Shown here: positions 7,514 through 13,786 of the stretch, one piece after another
Layout of the letters: each line of letters starts with the position of its first letter
How positions within the stretch are numbered: the stretch's first letter is position 1
IMG/VR virus record: IMGVR_UViG_3300006869_002591
Location: 1-22,609 of that record
Reading direction: 5' to 3' (one strand)
Source: a virus
Length of the DNA stretch: 22,609 bases
Translations under genes and position numbers: made by a program
The notes under the pieces: generated by a model
What the model saw: only the letters and a program-made list of their open reading frames with translations
Database searches by the model: none
What the model was told of the DNA's origin: nothing

Positions 7514-8216
7514 TGTCCAACATTACTGCATTACGCTCTCCTGCATTTCTACTGCCGTGAAAATGTAAGACTTTTGCTTCTGCTAAAGTACACCCATTAA
7601 ATGAATTTGAATGATTTTCATCTAAACTTACTACCTGAAAAGCCATAGTAGGATCTATCATTTGCTCAGGAGTCAGTCCTTGACTCCAGATCTGATGATT
7701 GTGAAGAAGTTGCCCCCAACTCCAATCGCTTTCTTTATGACTAAACCATTTGGCCATAAGTTGTTCGCCCAGTTCCCAAACACTAGAGTCCATAGTAGCA
7801 GGATAGTATCTAATATCATCATTTAGATAGTGCGTATGCTCTGGGTGTGATTTAGGATCAGTATAATTAAACAAACGCATTTCTCGGTATTTTCCAAAAA
7901 ATTCAGTTGGCTTAATAAACATAGTGTCTGAACCCATGAACAATATGTTGCATGGTTCTTGATGCCACATTTCTTTAATTGCATAGTATGTTGCAATTTG
8001 ATTCATTCGTGCATCAAGCACCGGAGATTTTAATGCTACTTCTTTCCAAGTGCTTTGTAGAAACTTTTTGGCGCTTTGGCGACTAATTTTATACATGTCA
8101 GCATAACTTTTATAGTCTTTTTCCCAATTTGGGTTTGGACCTGTTCCCTGCCAATAACCCCAATAGTTTACTACTGGCCTAACACACCCTACCAAATAGT
8201 TTTTTATTTGTACCAT
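7476..8216 (-). CDS. Glycosyltransferase-like protein (putative GT-A fold)
   Basis: A 246-residue protein with an N-terminal aromatic stretch (NYWGYWQGTGPNPNWEKDY) and a central ILFMGSDTMFIKP segment (about 90-102). That segment resembles the hydrophobic-x-D-x-D/x-F metal/nucleotide site of GT-A transferases, although the first acidic residue of a DxD is not perfect. Near the C-terminus AKVLHFHGSRNAGER resembles the HF.G motif used by many GT-A enzymes to hold the donor or metal. It sits between the GNAT and SDR genes in the sugar operon, which supports a role in attaching the sugar. Donor and acceptor are unknown. Confidence 0.6.
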   Translation of the reverse strand: MVQIKNYLVGCVRPVVNYWGYWQGTGPNPNWEKDYKSYADMYKISRQSAKKFLQSTWKEVALKSPVLDARMNQIATYYAIKEMWHQEPCNILFMGSDTMFIKPTEFFGKYREMRLFNYTDPKSHPEHTHYLNDDIRYYPATMDSSVWELGEQLMAKWFSHKESDWSWGQLLHNHQIWSQGLTPEQMIDPTMAFQVVSLDENHSNSFNGCTLAEAKVLHFHGSRNAGERNAVMLDIAKQMDIDVDSE

Positions 8217-8218
8217 AA

Positions 8219-8653
8219 TTATTTGTACTCGTAGTTAACAGTATCTTGATTTACTCTAAACACTGTGGCACCATTACGTAAATGAAAGCGGCGTGCAAGT
8301 TCCGTCGGAGGACTTAGTGTGACAAAACGCTCTACATTAGTAAATGCTTCTTTGGCAATTTTAAGACCTTCTGCTATTAATTGTTGTCCTGATCCGGATT
8401 TATAGCTCCAGATAGTATAAAACACAATAGTGTTAGGATTGTTTGCGTTGTCTGCTAACAATTCCTGTTCACTGGCAGGTACACCATGACATAACTTACT
8501 ACATACGATAGCAGTTACTACATTTTCATCAGTCAAGGCAAATACATGGCGATTTTTTCCAAAACGTTCTGCTAATGGAATGTGTGCCCTTACTGGATCT
8601 TCTGCTAATAGATAACTGTAGGGATCTTGTTCATCTCGTATTTCGTAAATCAT
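8219..8653 (-). CDS. GNAT-family acetyltransferase-like protein, 144 aa
   Basis: The length and secondary-structure order fit the GNAT fold. A beta-4 strand (TIVFYTIWSY) is followed by KSGSGQQLIAEGLKIAKE, which matches acetyl-CoA motif A (Q/RxxGxG then helix). Motif B follows as VTLSPPTELARRFHLRNGA, the 'poor position, bulge, then FxxxxGA' pattern. In this operon it could N- or O-acetylate a sugar, but GNAT proteins in phages also modify proteins or act as host-takeover factors, so the substrate is open. It begins at ATG 8653, 21 bases after NAD synthetase. Confidence 0.65.
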   Translation of the reverse strand: MIYEIRDEQDPYSYLLAEDPVRAHIPLAERFGKNRHVFALTDENVVTAIVCSKLCHGVPASEQELLADNANNPNTIVFYTIWSYKSGSGQQLIAEGLKIAKEAFTNVERFVTLSPPTELARRFHLRNGATVFRVNQDTVNYEYK

Positions 8654-8674
8654 AAAATATTGTTGATAGAATAT

Positions 8675-9649
8675 TTATTTTACAGGATTCCACACAGCCG
8701 TGTCAATGGTTTCTAGTTGTTGAAACCTTGTGGGCTGTGCGGGATGCAATAGGTTAAATGGATTTGCTCGCTTAAATGCACTTGACTGTATTCTATCTAA
8801 AATACGATTTACTTTTTCTAAGTCCTCATCAGGCACTGCTAGTGATTCTAAAATCTCCTGTCGGTTGGAAGAGGTAATAGTAGTCTGTCCAATACGATGT
8901 AAAACAATATCAAACTCTAAGTAACTAAATCCAAATTGATCTTCATCACCGTTGCTGATACCTAATCCGTCTGTAGGTGTAGCAAACACAGTTTCTTGAG
9001 GTACGCCCGCGATCTCTGCTAGTTTAGGTACCTCCCAACTCTTATTAAGACTTTGAATAGGACTAACGTCGCCTACATCACCGTGTAATGTCCAAAAACC
9101 TGCAGCCAGTTCACTATAGTTGTCTGTACTGGCCACAAACCCTCGCACGGCACTGGCCATGTTGTACAAGGTCATCATACGTAGACGTACACGCAAATTA
9201 CCTCGACGTAATTTTGCCTCTTCATTGTCGATCTCTGGATCAAACAGTCGAGTCTGCTTTAACATAAATTCGTAAGACTCAGTCAAGTCAATCTGCTTAT
9301 GAATAATGTCAAAGGCCCGACATGCTGCCATGCCACGCTCTGTTTCTTCAGGCTTTTGATGAATTGGTAGTGTAAATCCCCATACAGTATAACCTGCCCG
9401 TTTAAACAAGGCCGCAGTAAGAGCACTGTCCACTCCGCCACTCATACCAATTACAACATCATTGACGTTATATTTTTCTCTATACGCTACGAGATTTTTA
9501 ACTAGAATCTTACCTATCTCATCTAGTTTATCTGAATAAGGATAAACATCAAAATCAATTAGTTCACTGAGCGCATTGTCGAACCAATCACTTAAGGGTG
9601 CAATCCGATCTTGTCTACTGTATTTTAAAATTTCTTCTTTGAAACTCAT
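8675..9649 (-). CDS. nadE: NAD synthetase (NadE, ammonia-dependent type)
   Basis: A 324-residue adenine-nucleotide alpha-hydrolase enzyme that makes NAD+ from deamido-NAD+, ATP and ammonia. The PP-loop SGGVDS is at 70-75. The synthetase segments [21 protein letters not shown] and a late [10 protein letters not shown] are also present. There is no N-terminal glutaminase domain, so ammonia rather than glutamine is the likely nitrogen donor. The N-terminal ~60 residues extend before the P-loop, as in many NadE. I start it at ATG 9649, which overlaps the guaC stop as ATGA; a longer in-frame reading from 9706 would overlap guaC by 61 bases. A phage-borne NadE probably raises host NAD during infection. 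Confidence 0.9.
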   Translation of the reverse strand: MSFKEEILKYSRQDRIAPLSDWFDNALSELIDFDVYPYSDKLDEIGKILVKNLVAYREKYNVNDVVIGMSGGVDSALTAALFKRAGYTVWGFTLPIHQKPEETERGMAACRAFDIIHKQIDLTESYEFMLKQTRLFDPEIDNEEAKLRRGNLRVRLRMMTLYNMASAVRGFVASTDNYSELAAGFWTLHGDVGDVSPIQSLNKSWEVPKLAEIAGVPQETVFATPTDGLGISNGDEDQFGFSYLEFDIVLHRIGQTTITSSNRQEILESLAVPDEDLEKVNRILDRIQSSAFKRANPFNLLHPAQPTRFQQLETIDTAVWNPVK

Positions 9650-10671
9650 TGTGGTTTTCCATAAACGTCGTTTGTTTGTTGTGTAACTCTTGCAAAGGTG
9701 GTACACTTACTGAGATTTTTTAAGTTAACGGCGCCAACGTAAGTGCAGGTACTACGTAGTCCACCTAGTATGTTTAATACAGTGTGTTCAACAATACCTT
9801 TGTGCGGCATAGTAACAGTTTTGCCTTCACTGCTGCGGTAACTGGCAACACCGCCATTATGCTTGTCCATAGCAGTGTCTGAACTCATGCCATAAAACTT
9901 GATCTTACCGTCAACAATGTCGCCGCCGCCTTCTGTGTGTCCGGCTAACATGCCCCCAAGCATGACAAAGTCTGCGCCGGCGCCAAATGCTTTAGCCACA
10001 TCGCCTGGGCTAGTGCAACCGCCATCAGCAATAATATGGGCATTGAGCCCATGAGCCGCATCACTGCACTCAATAATCGCACTAAGTTGCGGGTAACCAA
10101 CCCCAGTTTGAAACCTAGTTGTACATACCGATCCCGGTCCGATTCCGACTTTGACAATGTCTGCTCCTCTCATGATAAGTTCTTGCGTCATGTCTGCGGT
10201 AACCACGTTACCAGCAATAATAGTTTTGTTTGGATAGCGTTGCCTGACTTGTTCTACAAAGTCGCCAAAGTGTTCGTGATAACCGTTGGCAACATCAATA
10301 CAGATAAACTGTATGTCGGGACAATGCTGTAAGATTATGTCTAACCTCTTACTGTCCGCTTCTGTGATACCTGTGCTTACTGCCACGGTGTCTTGGGTTA
10401 ATGCTGGCCAGTTCTGAGCCCAGTCAGCATAGCCTTTACTTTTAACTACACAGGTAAACAGTTGGTGTTCAGTTAGGGCTCGAGCCATTTCAAATGAGCC
10501 AACTCCATCCATGTTTGATGCCATGATGGGTATGCCACTGTATTTGTATTTGCTGTGTTTAAACTCGAAATTCCTAACTAAGTCAACTTCACGTCTACTA
10601 GTCAAAGTACTGCGTTTTGGAACAAAGAGTACGTCTTTGAAATCCAACTTTACTTCTTCGATAATTCTCAT
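9646..10671 (-). CDS. guaC: GMP reductase (GuaC)
   Basis: A 341-residue IMPDH/GMPR-fold enzyme. The active-site loop [20 protein letters not shown] carries the catalytic cysteine C183 and the adjacent threonine T185 used for deamination. The phosphate-binding [31 protein letters not shown] segment is intact. There is no CBS insertion, and the length is close to that of E. coli GuaC (347), so GMP reductase fits better than IMP dehydrogenase. It converts GMP to IMP with NADPH, feeding adenine nucleotides. It is translationally coupled to nadE, so the pair may serve purine and NAD supply together. Confidence 0.92.
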   Translation of the reverse strand: MRIIEEVKLDFKDVLFVPKRSTLTSRREVDLVRNFEFKHSKYKYSGIPIMASNMDGVGSFEMARALTEHQLFTCVVKSKGYADWAQNWPALTQDTVAVSTGITEADSKRLDIILQHCPDIQFICIDVANGYHEHFGDFVEQVRQRYPNKTIIAGNVVTADMTQELIMRGADIVKVGIGPGSVCTTRFQTGVGYPQLSAIIECSDAAHGLNAHIIADGGCTSPGDVAKAFGAGADFVMLGGMLAGHTEGGGDIVDGKIKFYGMSSDTAMDKHNGGVASYRSSEGKTVTMPHKGIVEHTVLNILGGLRSTCTYVGAVNLKNLSKCTTFARVTQQTNDVYGKPQ

Positions 10672-10686
10672 ACAAGATATTTAATG

Positions 10687-10860
10687 TTACTTGGTTTGTA
10701 CCCGAATTAAACTGTCCTTTCTAATAAGGACTAGACGTTCACTGTCAGGTCGGCGAACCGTAAGATATTGGACACCGTCTATGTACTTGGTCTTTTTAGG
10801 ATCGTCACAAATCCATTCGTCGCGCTGATTTACAGCATTGCGATATACTGCTTGCTTCAT
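10687..10860 (-). CDS. Hypothetical small protein, 57 aa, first gene of the guaC operon
   Basis: Opens with MKQAVYRNAVNQRDEWIC at ATG 10860 after a strong AGGAG site and ends at a TAA 15 bases before guaC. The protein is basic and reads as a small beta-rich domain (YLTVRRPDSERLVLIRKDSLIRV). It has no motif that I can name; similar short ORFs are common in T4-like phages. A TTGCAA/TATAAT promoter lies just upstream (10887-10915), making this the leader gene of the long nucleotide and sugar operon. Confidence 0.75.
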   Translation of the reverse strand: MKQAVYRNAVNQRDEWICDDPKKTKYIDGVQYLTVRRPDSERLVLIRKDSLIRVQTK

Positions 10861-10871
10861 AGTGTGTCTCC

Positions 10872-10932
10872 TTATTTCTTTACAATATTATAAAGAACTA
10901 TCATGATAATTGCAACCGCGGCGCCCCCATTT
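10872..10932 (-). pseudogene. Possible tiny membrane peptide interrupted at a G5 run
   Basis: AGGAG lies 9 bases before an ATG (10932) that reads only MGAPRLQLS before a stop. One slip at the following run of five Gs would give MGGAAVAIIMIVLYNIVKK, a typical one-span phage micro-membrane protein ending at a TAA just before the next gene's AGGAG. It may be an assembly or sequencing homopolymer error, a frameshift, or chance. The -35/-10 elements of the downstream promoter lie inside it. Confidence 0.3.
10887..10915 (-). promoter_or_regulatory. sigma70-type promoter of the guaC-nadE-sugar operon
   Basis: Minus strand TTGCAA (10910-10915), 17-base spacer, TATAAT (10887-10892), with AGGAG and the ATG of the 57-aa gene downstream. 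I see no other clear promoter or strong terminator until 1431, so it may drive the whole run of about 9 kb. Confidence 0.65.
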
Positions 10933-10956
10933 GGTGGTTCTCCTTTATAATATTGA

Positions 10957-12048
10957 TTATTTATTTTTCAGTTTTTTTAAAATTTTGTTCCAAGCAATTT
11001 TTTGGTTATATTTCCAGTCGGTTTGAAATAAATGATTCCTATTGTAAACTGCAATGTCTTTAATTTGTTTTTGTAGGCATTTGCTACCGAGTACATCGGT
11101 TGAAAAAAAACGTTGTGCTTCGTTTATTGCTTTGTCTATTCTTGTTTTATGGCATGAATAATATTGATATTTTTCATCGATAATCCCGTCCCATGTTTTA
11201 AACCCTAGTTTTTTAACATAATCAAGATAACCTTGAGATGCAATTATAATAGATGGTCTTCCACTAATAAGTGCCTTTACTGTTTTTTCTGTTGAAAAGT
11301 GTTCTAAATTATGCATTTCCGTTTCAAATACAAAAAGCAAACTAGACTGATTTATCACTTTAGTTGGGAAAATTGCAGAAACATTTACGTTTGTATTTCT
11401 AAGTTTTGTATACCAATCATTTTGCCTCTTACTGATATTCCAATCATCTTTGAAATTAATTTTTATAGGTTCTTGTAGGTCAATAGAAGAATTTGCAACA
11501 AAATCTGCCATTTTAGATTGACCTTCAAAATCCATATTGTCAGGGGATTCTATATTTTTATAAATTTTACGTGAAACAAAACTTATATGATTAGATTTTA
11601 TTAGATTTAATTCGTGGAATTTACAATAAGCATAAGTCCTTGGCAATCTGGCTTTACCTAAACTACAAAACAACTTATGATTTGATATTTCAAGGCTTGG
11701 CAAAAATTTTTTAAACTTTGATTTATAAATCCCAGATACATAATCATACCAATAAAGCAGATCCATATCATTGTTTGGCCCTTTGCTACTGCTGAAAATA
11801 ATATCTTTATCTGACAAAGGGACAATGGGTTTGTTTTGAGTTCTTTCCCAAGATAACGATTCAGTTGTCCAAAAAACAACTACATCAAAAAATTCTCTTG
11901 GTAAAGAATACCAGATATCTGCGTTGCTTATAAATGCAAGACGTGCGCCTGGTGCTAGTTTTATTTTTTCTAAATTATTAAAGATTTCATAAGATTCAGG
12001 CAAAAACTCTAAACCATAAACATGACCAGCAGAATATATATTAATCAA
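10957..12048 (-). CDS. Glycosyltransferase-like protein (GT10/TEK-motif type), ~363 aa
   Basis: The C-terminal half carries a segment like fucosyltransferase-family enzymes and many phage relatives: a strand ending FVFETE, then FSTEKTVKALISGRPSIII, then GYLDYVKKLGFKTWDGIIDEKY. The invariant TEK and the 'G.P' turn form the donor-binding site in that family. The N-terminal half (first ~180 residues) looks like the acceptor-side Rossmann domain. The frame begins with TTG at 12048, only 16 bases after the CCA of tRNA-Gly, and there is no ATG or good ribosome site, so the true start is uncertain. Likely read through from the tRNA operon. Base use is more AT-rich than in the sugar operon. The acceptor is unknown. 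Confidence 0.6.
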   Translation of the reverse strand: MINIYSAGHVYGLEFLPESYEIFNNLEKIKLAPGARLAFISNADIWYSLPREFFDVVVFWTTESLSWERTQNKPIVPLSDKDIIFSSSKGPNNDMDLLYWYDYVSGIYKSKFKKFLPSLEISNHKLFCSLGKARLPRTYAYCKFHELNLIKSNHISFVSRKIYKNIESPDNMDFEGQSKMADFVANSSIDLQEPIKINFKDDWNISKRQNDWYTKLRNTNVNVSAIFPTKVINQSSLLFVFETEMHNLEHFSTEKTVKALISGRPSIIIASQGYLDYVKKLGFKTWDGIIDEKYQYYSCHKTRIDKAINEAQRFFSTDVLGSKCLQKQIKDIAVYNRNHLFQTDWKYNQKIAWNKILKKLKNK

Positions 12049-12063
12049 AGTTATAAACTAAAG

Positions 12064-12139
12064 TGGAGCGGGATATCGGGTTCGAACCGACGACCTAATG
12101 CTTGGCAAGCATTCGCTCTACCAACTGAGCTAATCCCGC
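12064..12139 (-). tRNA. tRNA-Gly (GCC)
   Basis: Cloverleaf on the minus strand with acceptor GCGGGAT/ATCCCGC, anticodon loop TTGCCAA, T-loop TTCGAAC, U73 and encoded CCA. It is the last tRNA of the array, read just before the TEK-motif gene. Confidence 0.95.
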
Positions 12140-12143
12140 AATA

Positions 12144-12230
12144 TGGCGGAAGGTACAGGACTCGAACCTGTGCGCCCATTTCTGAGCGGCGGATTAGCAA
12201 TCCGGTGCATTACCACTCTGCCAACCTTCC
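12144..12230 (-). tRNA. tRNA-Ser (GCU)
   Basis: Acceptor GGAAGGT/ACCTTCC, anticodon loop TTGCTAA, a long class-II variable arm (CGCTC...GGGCG), T-loop TTCGAGT, G73 and encoded CCA. Only 4 bases separate it from tRNA-Gly. Confidence 0.93.
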
Positions 12231-12239
12231 TTTAAAGTA

Positions 12240-12268
12240 ATTATACTGATTTATAATCAGTATGTAAA
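12240..12268 (-). promoter_or_regulatory. sigma70-type promoter whose spacer is a palindrome
   Basis: Minus strand TTTACA (12263-12268), 17 bases, TATAAT (12240-12245), ten bases before tRNA-Ser. The spacer and inner half of the -10 box form a perfect inverted repeat (12243-12263, 9-bp arms ATACTGATT/AATCAGTAT around 3 bases). It could be an operator or, in RNA read from upstream, a hairpin. Confidence 0.55.
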
Positions 12269-12274
12269 TTTATT

Positions 12275-12349
12275 TGGCGGTCTGTAGGGGAGTCGAACCC
12301 CTGACTACGGCGTGACAGGCCATTATTATAACCGTTTAACTAACAGACC
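12275..12349 (-). tRNA. tRNA-Asp (GUC)
   Basis: Acceptor GGTCTGT/ACAGACC, anticodon loop CTGTCAC, T-loop TTCGACT, G73 and CCA. Its first bases (GGT) are the outermost part of the 3' arm of inverted-repeat element A. Confidence 0.94.
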
Positions 12350-12424
12350 ATATTGAAGCACACTCGTCTCTTTTTCGTCGGCACCTGCAGTAAAGATCGT
12401 GCCTAGAATGTGCTTCAATATGGT
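12347..12424 (-). repeat. Inverted-repeat element A between tRNA-Tyr and tRNA-Asp
   Basis: Perfect 16-bp arms ACCATATTGAAGCACA (12409-12424) and its complement (12347-12362) enclose a 46-base core. The 5' arm begins with the A73-CCA of tRNA-Tyr and the 3' arm ends in the first bases of tRNA-Asp. The core has two interleaved stems, GGCAC/GTGCC and TCTTT/AAAGA, allowing an H-type pseudoknot. The transcript would present a rigid helix joining two tRNAs. Confidence 0.75.
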
Positions 12425-12507
12425 GGAGACGGTGTGAGTCGAACACACAGTGCCTTTCGGGCGGCGGATTTACAGTCCGCTGGGGTTACCAATTTTCCTA
12501 CATCTCC
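12421..12507 (-). tRNA. tRNA-Tyr (GUA)
   Basis: Acceptor GGAGATG/CGTCTCC, anticodon loop CTGTAAA, long class-II variable arm, T-loop TTCGACT, A73 and encoded CCA. The CCA is shared with the 5' arm of element A. Confidence 0.94.
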
Positions 12508-12510
12508 ATT

Positions 12511-12612
12511 ACCATATTGAAGCACACTGTTGGATTCGAACCACTCATCGGCAACAGTGATCAATCTGTTTGCGATTCCCCTACCACGGCGGGCAATGTG
12601 CTTCAATATGGT
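12511..12612 (-). repeat. Inverted-repeat element B with a tRNA-like core
   Basis: Perfect 16-bp arms identical to those of element A (12511-12526 and 12597-12612) around a 70-base core. The core looks like a damaged or unusual tRNA. It has a D-arm-like CCC..GTGGTA..GGG, a stem AACAG/CTGTT with loop ATTGATCA (GAU or UGA would be the anticodon), and a T-loop-like GGTTCGAATCC with only a 3-bp stem. CTGTTG can instead pair with CAACAG further on. No canonical tRNA call is justified. Confidence 0.65.
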
Positions 12613-12682
12613 CTCAGTGTTGCTGAGAAAGGAATCCCGGTCCTCGCCGCATTGACAACGACTACATACCACCTTTTGTCAA
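12613..12682 (-). other. Unassigned hairpin-rich spacer between elements B and C
   Basis: I find no gene in these 70 bases. On the minus strand they can form TTGACAA/TTGTCAA and, next to element B, TCTCAG-CAACA-CTGAGA followed by CCA, which resembles an acceptor minihelix. It may be debris of a lost tRNA. Confidence 0.35.
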
Positions 12683-12768
12683 ACCATATAGAAACACACC
12701 GTGACACCCCTTGTGAGCCTATTGTGTCTTCATCTCACTGCTTCTAGGACGATGTGTTTTTATATGGT
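12683..12768 (-). repeat. Inverted-repeat element C, abutting a tRNA 5'-half-like sequence
   Basis: 16-base arms (12683-12698 and 12753-12768) pair at 15 of 16 positions and match elements A/B in design (ACCATATA, then A-rich, then CACA). The 54-base core has interleaved stems GTGAG/CTCAC and GACAC/GTGTC, again pseudoknot-capable. Directly upstream on the minus strand lies a tRNA-Lys-like 5' half that ends where the element begins. Confidence 0.7.
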
Positions 12769-12909
12769 CTACTGCTCTACCGACTGATCTAAGGACGCTT
12801 TGTGTTGTCTACGCAAGGCCTTGTTAGACTTGCGATGTGCGCCCGCTTTTCTCATTAATGCCAAAGCAACGAAGCGGTTACGTTGCCTAGCGATTTGTTT
12901 TGGCTTCAT
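12769..12909 (-). CDS. Very basic small protein, 46 aa
   Basis: ATG 12909 follows a GGAG-type site 15 bases after the preceding stop. The product is strongly basic (QIARQRNRFVALALMRKAGA, then HRKSNKALRRQHK), as expected of a nucleic-acid- or ribosome-associated phage protein. The last residues (ASLDQSVEQ) are encoded by DNA that looks like the 5' half of a tRNA with its D-arm (TCAGTCGGTAGAGCAG), and the stop falls exactly at element C. The C-terminus may therefore be a secondary join. Function unknown. Confidence 0.65.
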   Translation of the reverse strand: MKPKQIARQRNRFVALALMRKAGAHRKSNKALRRQHKASLDQSVEQ

Positions 12910-12924
12910 TGCTTTCTCCTTTTA

Positions 12925-13173
12925 TCATAACTGCAATTGTACCAATGTTGCAGTTGTTTCGTTGTTAAATCCGACGTAGTAAGGCCTGCGCTCGCAATTG
13001 CCAGGACTCTTGCCATAGAATGTGTTATCATACCCCATGCCTTCTGCTTTCCTTACCATTTCACTAATTGCATATTCGCTAGGCCGTTCTTGAGAGTAGG
13101 TCTTAAACACAAATGCGTATTTAAAACCTCGACGGCCTAGATGGTGCCTTTGATTTAATGTAATAAACTGCAT
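12925..13173 (-). CDS. Hypothetical protein, 82 aa
   Basis: Starts at ATG 13173 with AAGGAGA about 6 bases upstream and reads MQFITLNQRHHLGRRGFKYAF, ending near ...YYVGFNNETTATLVQLQL. It is basic and aromatic in its first half, with no signal or membrane segment and no motif that I recognise. It forms a two-gene unit with the 46-aa protein inside the tRNA array. A weak promoter lies upstream at 13224-13250. Confidence 0.7.
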   Translation of the reverse strand: MQFITLNQRHHLGRRGFKYAFVFKTYSQERPSEYAISEMVRKAEGMGYDNTFYGKSPGNCERRPYYVGFNNETTATLVQLQL

Positions 13174-13223
13174 ACATCTTCTCCTTTGTTAAGTTAACAA
13201 ATGCTCTGCATCCCCCGGCGGTA

Positions 13224-13250
13224 ATTATAGCGCATCAAGCACCCTGTCAC
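13224..13250 (-). promoter_or_regulatory. Possible promoter of the 82-aa and 46-aa genes
   Basis: Minus strand GTGACA (13245-13250), a short 15-base spacer, TATAAT (13224-13229). The -10 box is perfect but the spacing is poor, so it may be weak or helped by an activator. Confidence 0.4.
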
Positions 13251-13413
13251 CTTTCGGTTAAACAGCATACCATCACGCACGCCTTCCACCCGCTCCCCGA
13301 CGGGGACCGTTATCGCATTGCCAGCGCCAGTTCGGTTGGACTGGAACCACCCGTGGTTGCTACACCACTTCTCATCCTCCGGGTCGGAGTATCCGTTGCT
13401 ACACGGAACGTTC
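13240..13413 (-). ncRNA. Candidate structured RNA in a GC-rich island after tRNA-Cys
   Basis: This stretch is clearly richer in GC than its surroundings and is packed with short hairpins on the minus strand. Two share the same loop but have different, compensated stems: TCCGT-GTAGCA-ACGGA (13392-13407) and GTGGT-GTAGCA-ACCAC (13353-13368). Others are CTCCG-ACC-CGGAG, CCAGT..ACTGG, TCCCC-GTC-GGGGA, GCGTGC..GTATGC, and a CTGT..ACAG stem capped by ACC-GAAA-GGT. An open frame crosses it to a stop at 13194, but it has no good start outside tRNA-Cys. A coding role is not excluded (it would read CSNGYSDPEDEKWCSN). Confidence 0.4.
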
Positions 13414-13491
13414 TGGAAGTACGGGTCGGATTTGAACCGACGGTTTTCGGGATTTGCAGTCCCGTGCATTGGGCCACTCTGCCACCGTACT
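13414..13491 (-). tRNA. tRNA-Cys (GCA)
   Basis: Acceptor AGTACGG/CCGTACT, anticodon loop CTGCAAA, T-loop TTCAAAT, U73 and encoded CCA. The variable region is slightly long. Confidence 0.92.
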
Positions 13492-13496
13492 ATGTT

Positions 13497-13571
13497 TGGT
13501 ACACGGTAGGGGAATCGAACCCCTCTTACCGGCGTGAAAGGCCAGTGTCCTAACCGATAGACGAACCGTGC
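13497..13571 (-). tRNA. tRNA-Glu (UUC)
   Basis: Acceptor GCACGGT/ACCGTGT with a G-U end pair, anticodon loop CTTTCAC, T-loop TTCGATT, A73 and CCA. It is the first tRNA downstream of the promoter at 13646-13674, with element E in its leader. Confidence 0.93.
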
Positions 13572-13573
13572 AA

Positions 13574-13634
13574 GAAACACACTAGACGAGGAGTCCCGTT
13601 TCGAACCAGTACCGTCTTATCTCTAATGTGCGTC
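13574..13634 (-). repeat. Inverted-repeat element E (degenerate copy) in the leader of tRNA-Glu
   Basis: Arms CACATTAGA (13622-13630) and TCTAGTGTG (13578-13586) pair over 9 bp with one G-U, and looser pairing continues outward. The outer bases GAAACACAC match element C. The core contains GGTTCGAAAC, like a T-loop, and a second stem AGACG/CGTCT. The outer ACCATAT part of the other copies is missing. Confidence 0.5.
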
Positions 13635-13645
13635 AACTTAAGTGT

Positions 13646-13674
13646 ATTGTATGTGAAATCTGAATTACTGTCAA
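13646..13674 (-). promoter_or_regulatory. sigma70 promoter inside the tRNA array
   Basis: Minus strand TTGACA (13669-13674), 17-base spacer, TACAAT (13646-13651). The transcript would start just before element E and read tRNA-Glu and tRNA-Cys. A perfect palindrome sits 2 bases upstream of the -35 box. Confidence 0.75.
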
Positions 13675-13676
13675 TA

Positions 13677-13692
13677 TAATACTAAAGTATTA
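13677..13692. promoter_or_regulatory. Palindromic operator-like site (copy 5, perfect)
   Basis: TAATACTAAAGTATTA, a perfect 16-bp palindrome of the same family as the sites at 773-788 and 1118-1209. It lies in the same place relative to a -35 box, between tRNA-Ala and the promoter for tRNA-Glu. Confidence 0.6.
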
Positions 13693-13694
13693 AT

Positions 13695-13768
13695 TGGTGG
13701 AGGATAGGAGAGTCGAACTCCTGATTCCAGAATGCAAATCTGGCGTGATCCCACTTCACTAATCCCCC
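13695..13768 (-). tRNA. tRNA-Ala (UGC)
   Basis: Acceptor GGGGGAT/ATCCTCC (one G-U), anticodon loop TTTGCAT, T-loop TTCGACT, A73 and CCA. The palindromic site begins 3 bases after the CCA. Confidence 0.9.
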
Positions 13769-13786
13769 AGGGTAGATTATTTAGCA

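Noticed and set aside
8672-8679. T4-type late promoter (AATAAATA on the minus strand; also at 10958-10965 and near 16258)
   Set aside because: Two copies coincide with TAA stop codons in AT-rich ends, and none is backed by a consistent downstream start. Chance is likely.
13194-13580. A 128-codon minus frame through tRNA-Glu and tRNA-Cys into the GC-rich island
   Set aside because: It crosses two intact tRNA genes and has no start with a ribosome site after them; only the final part has any protein-like look. Kept as an alternative to the RNA call.
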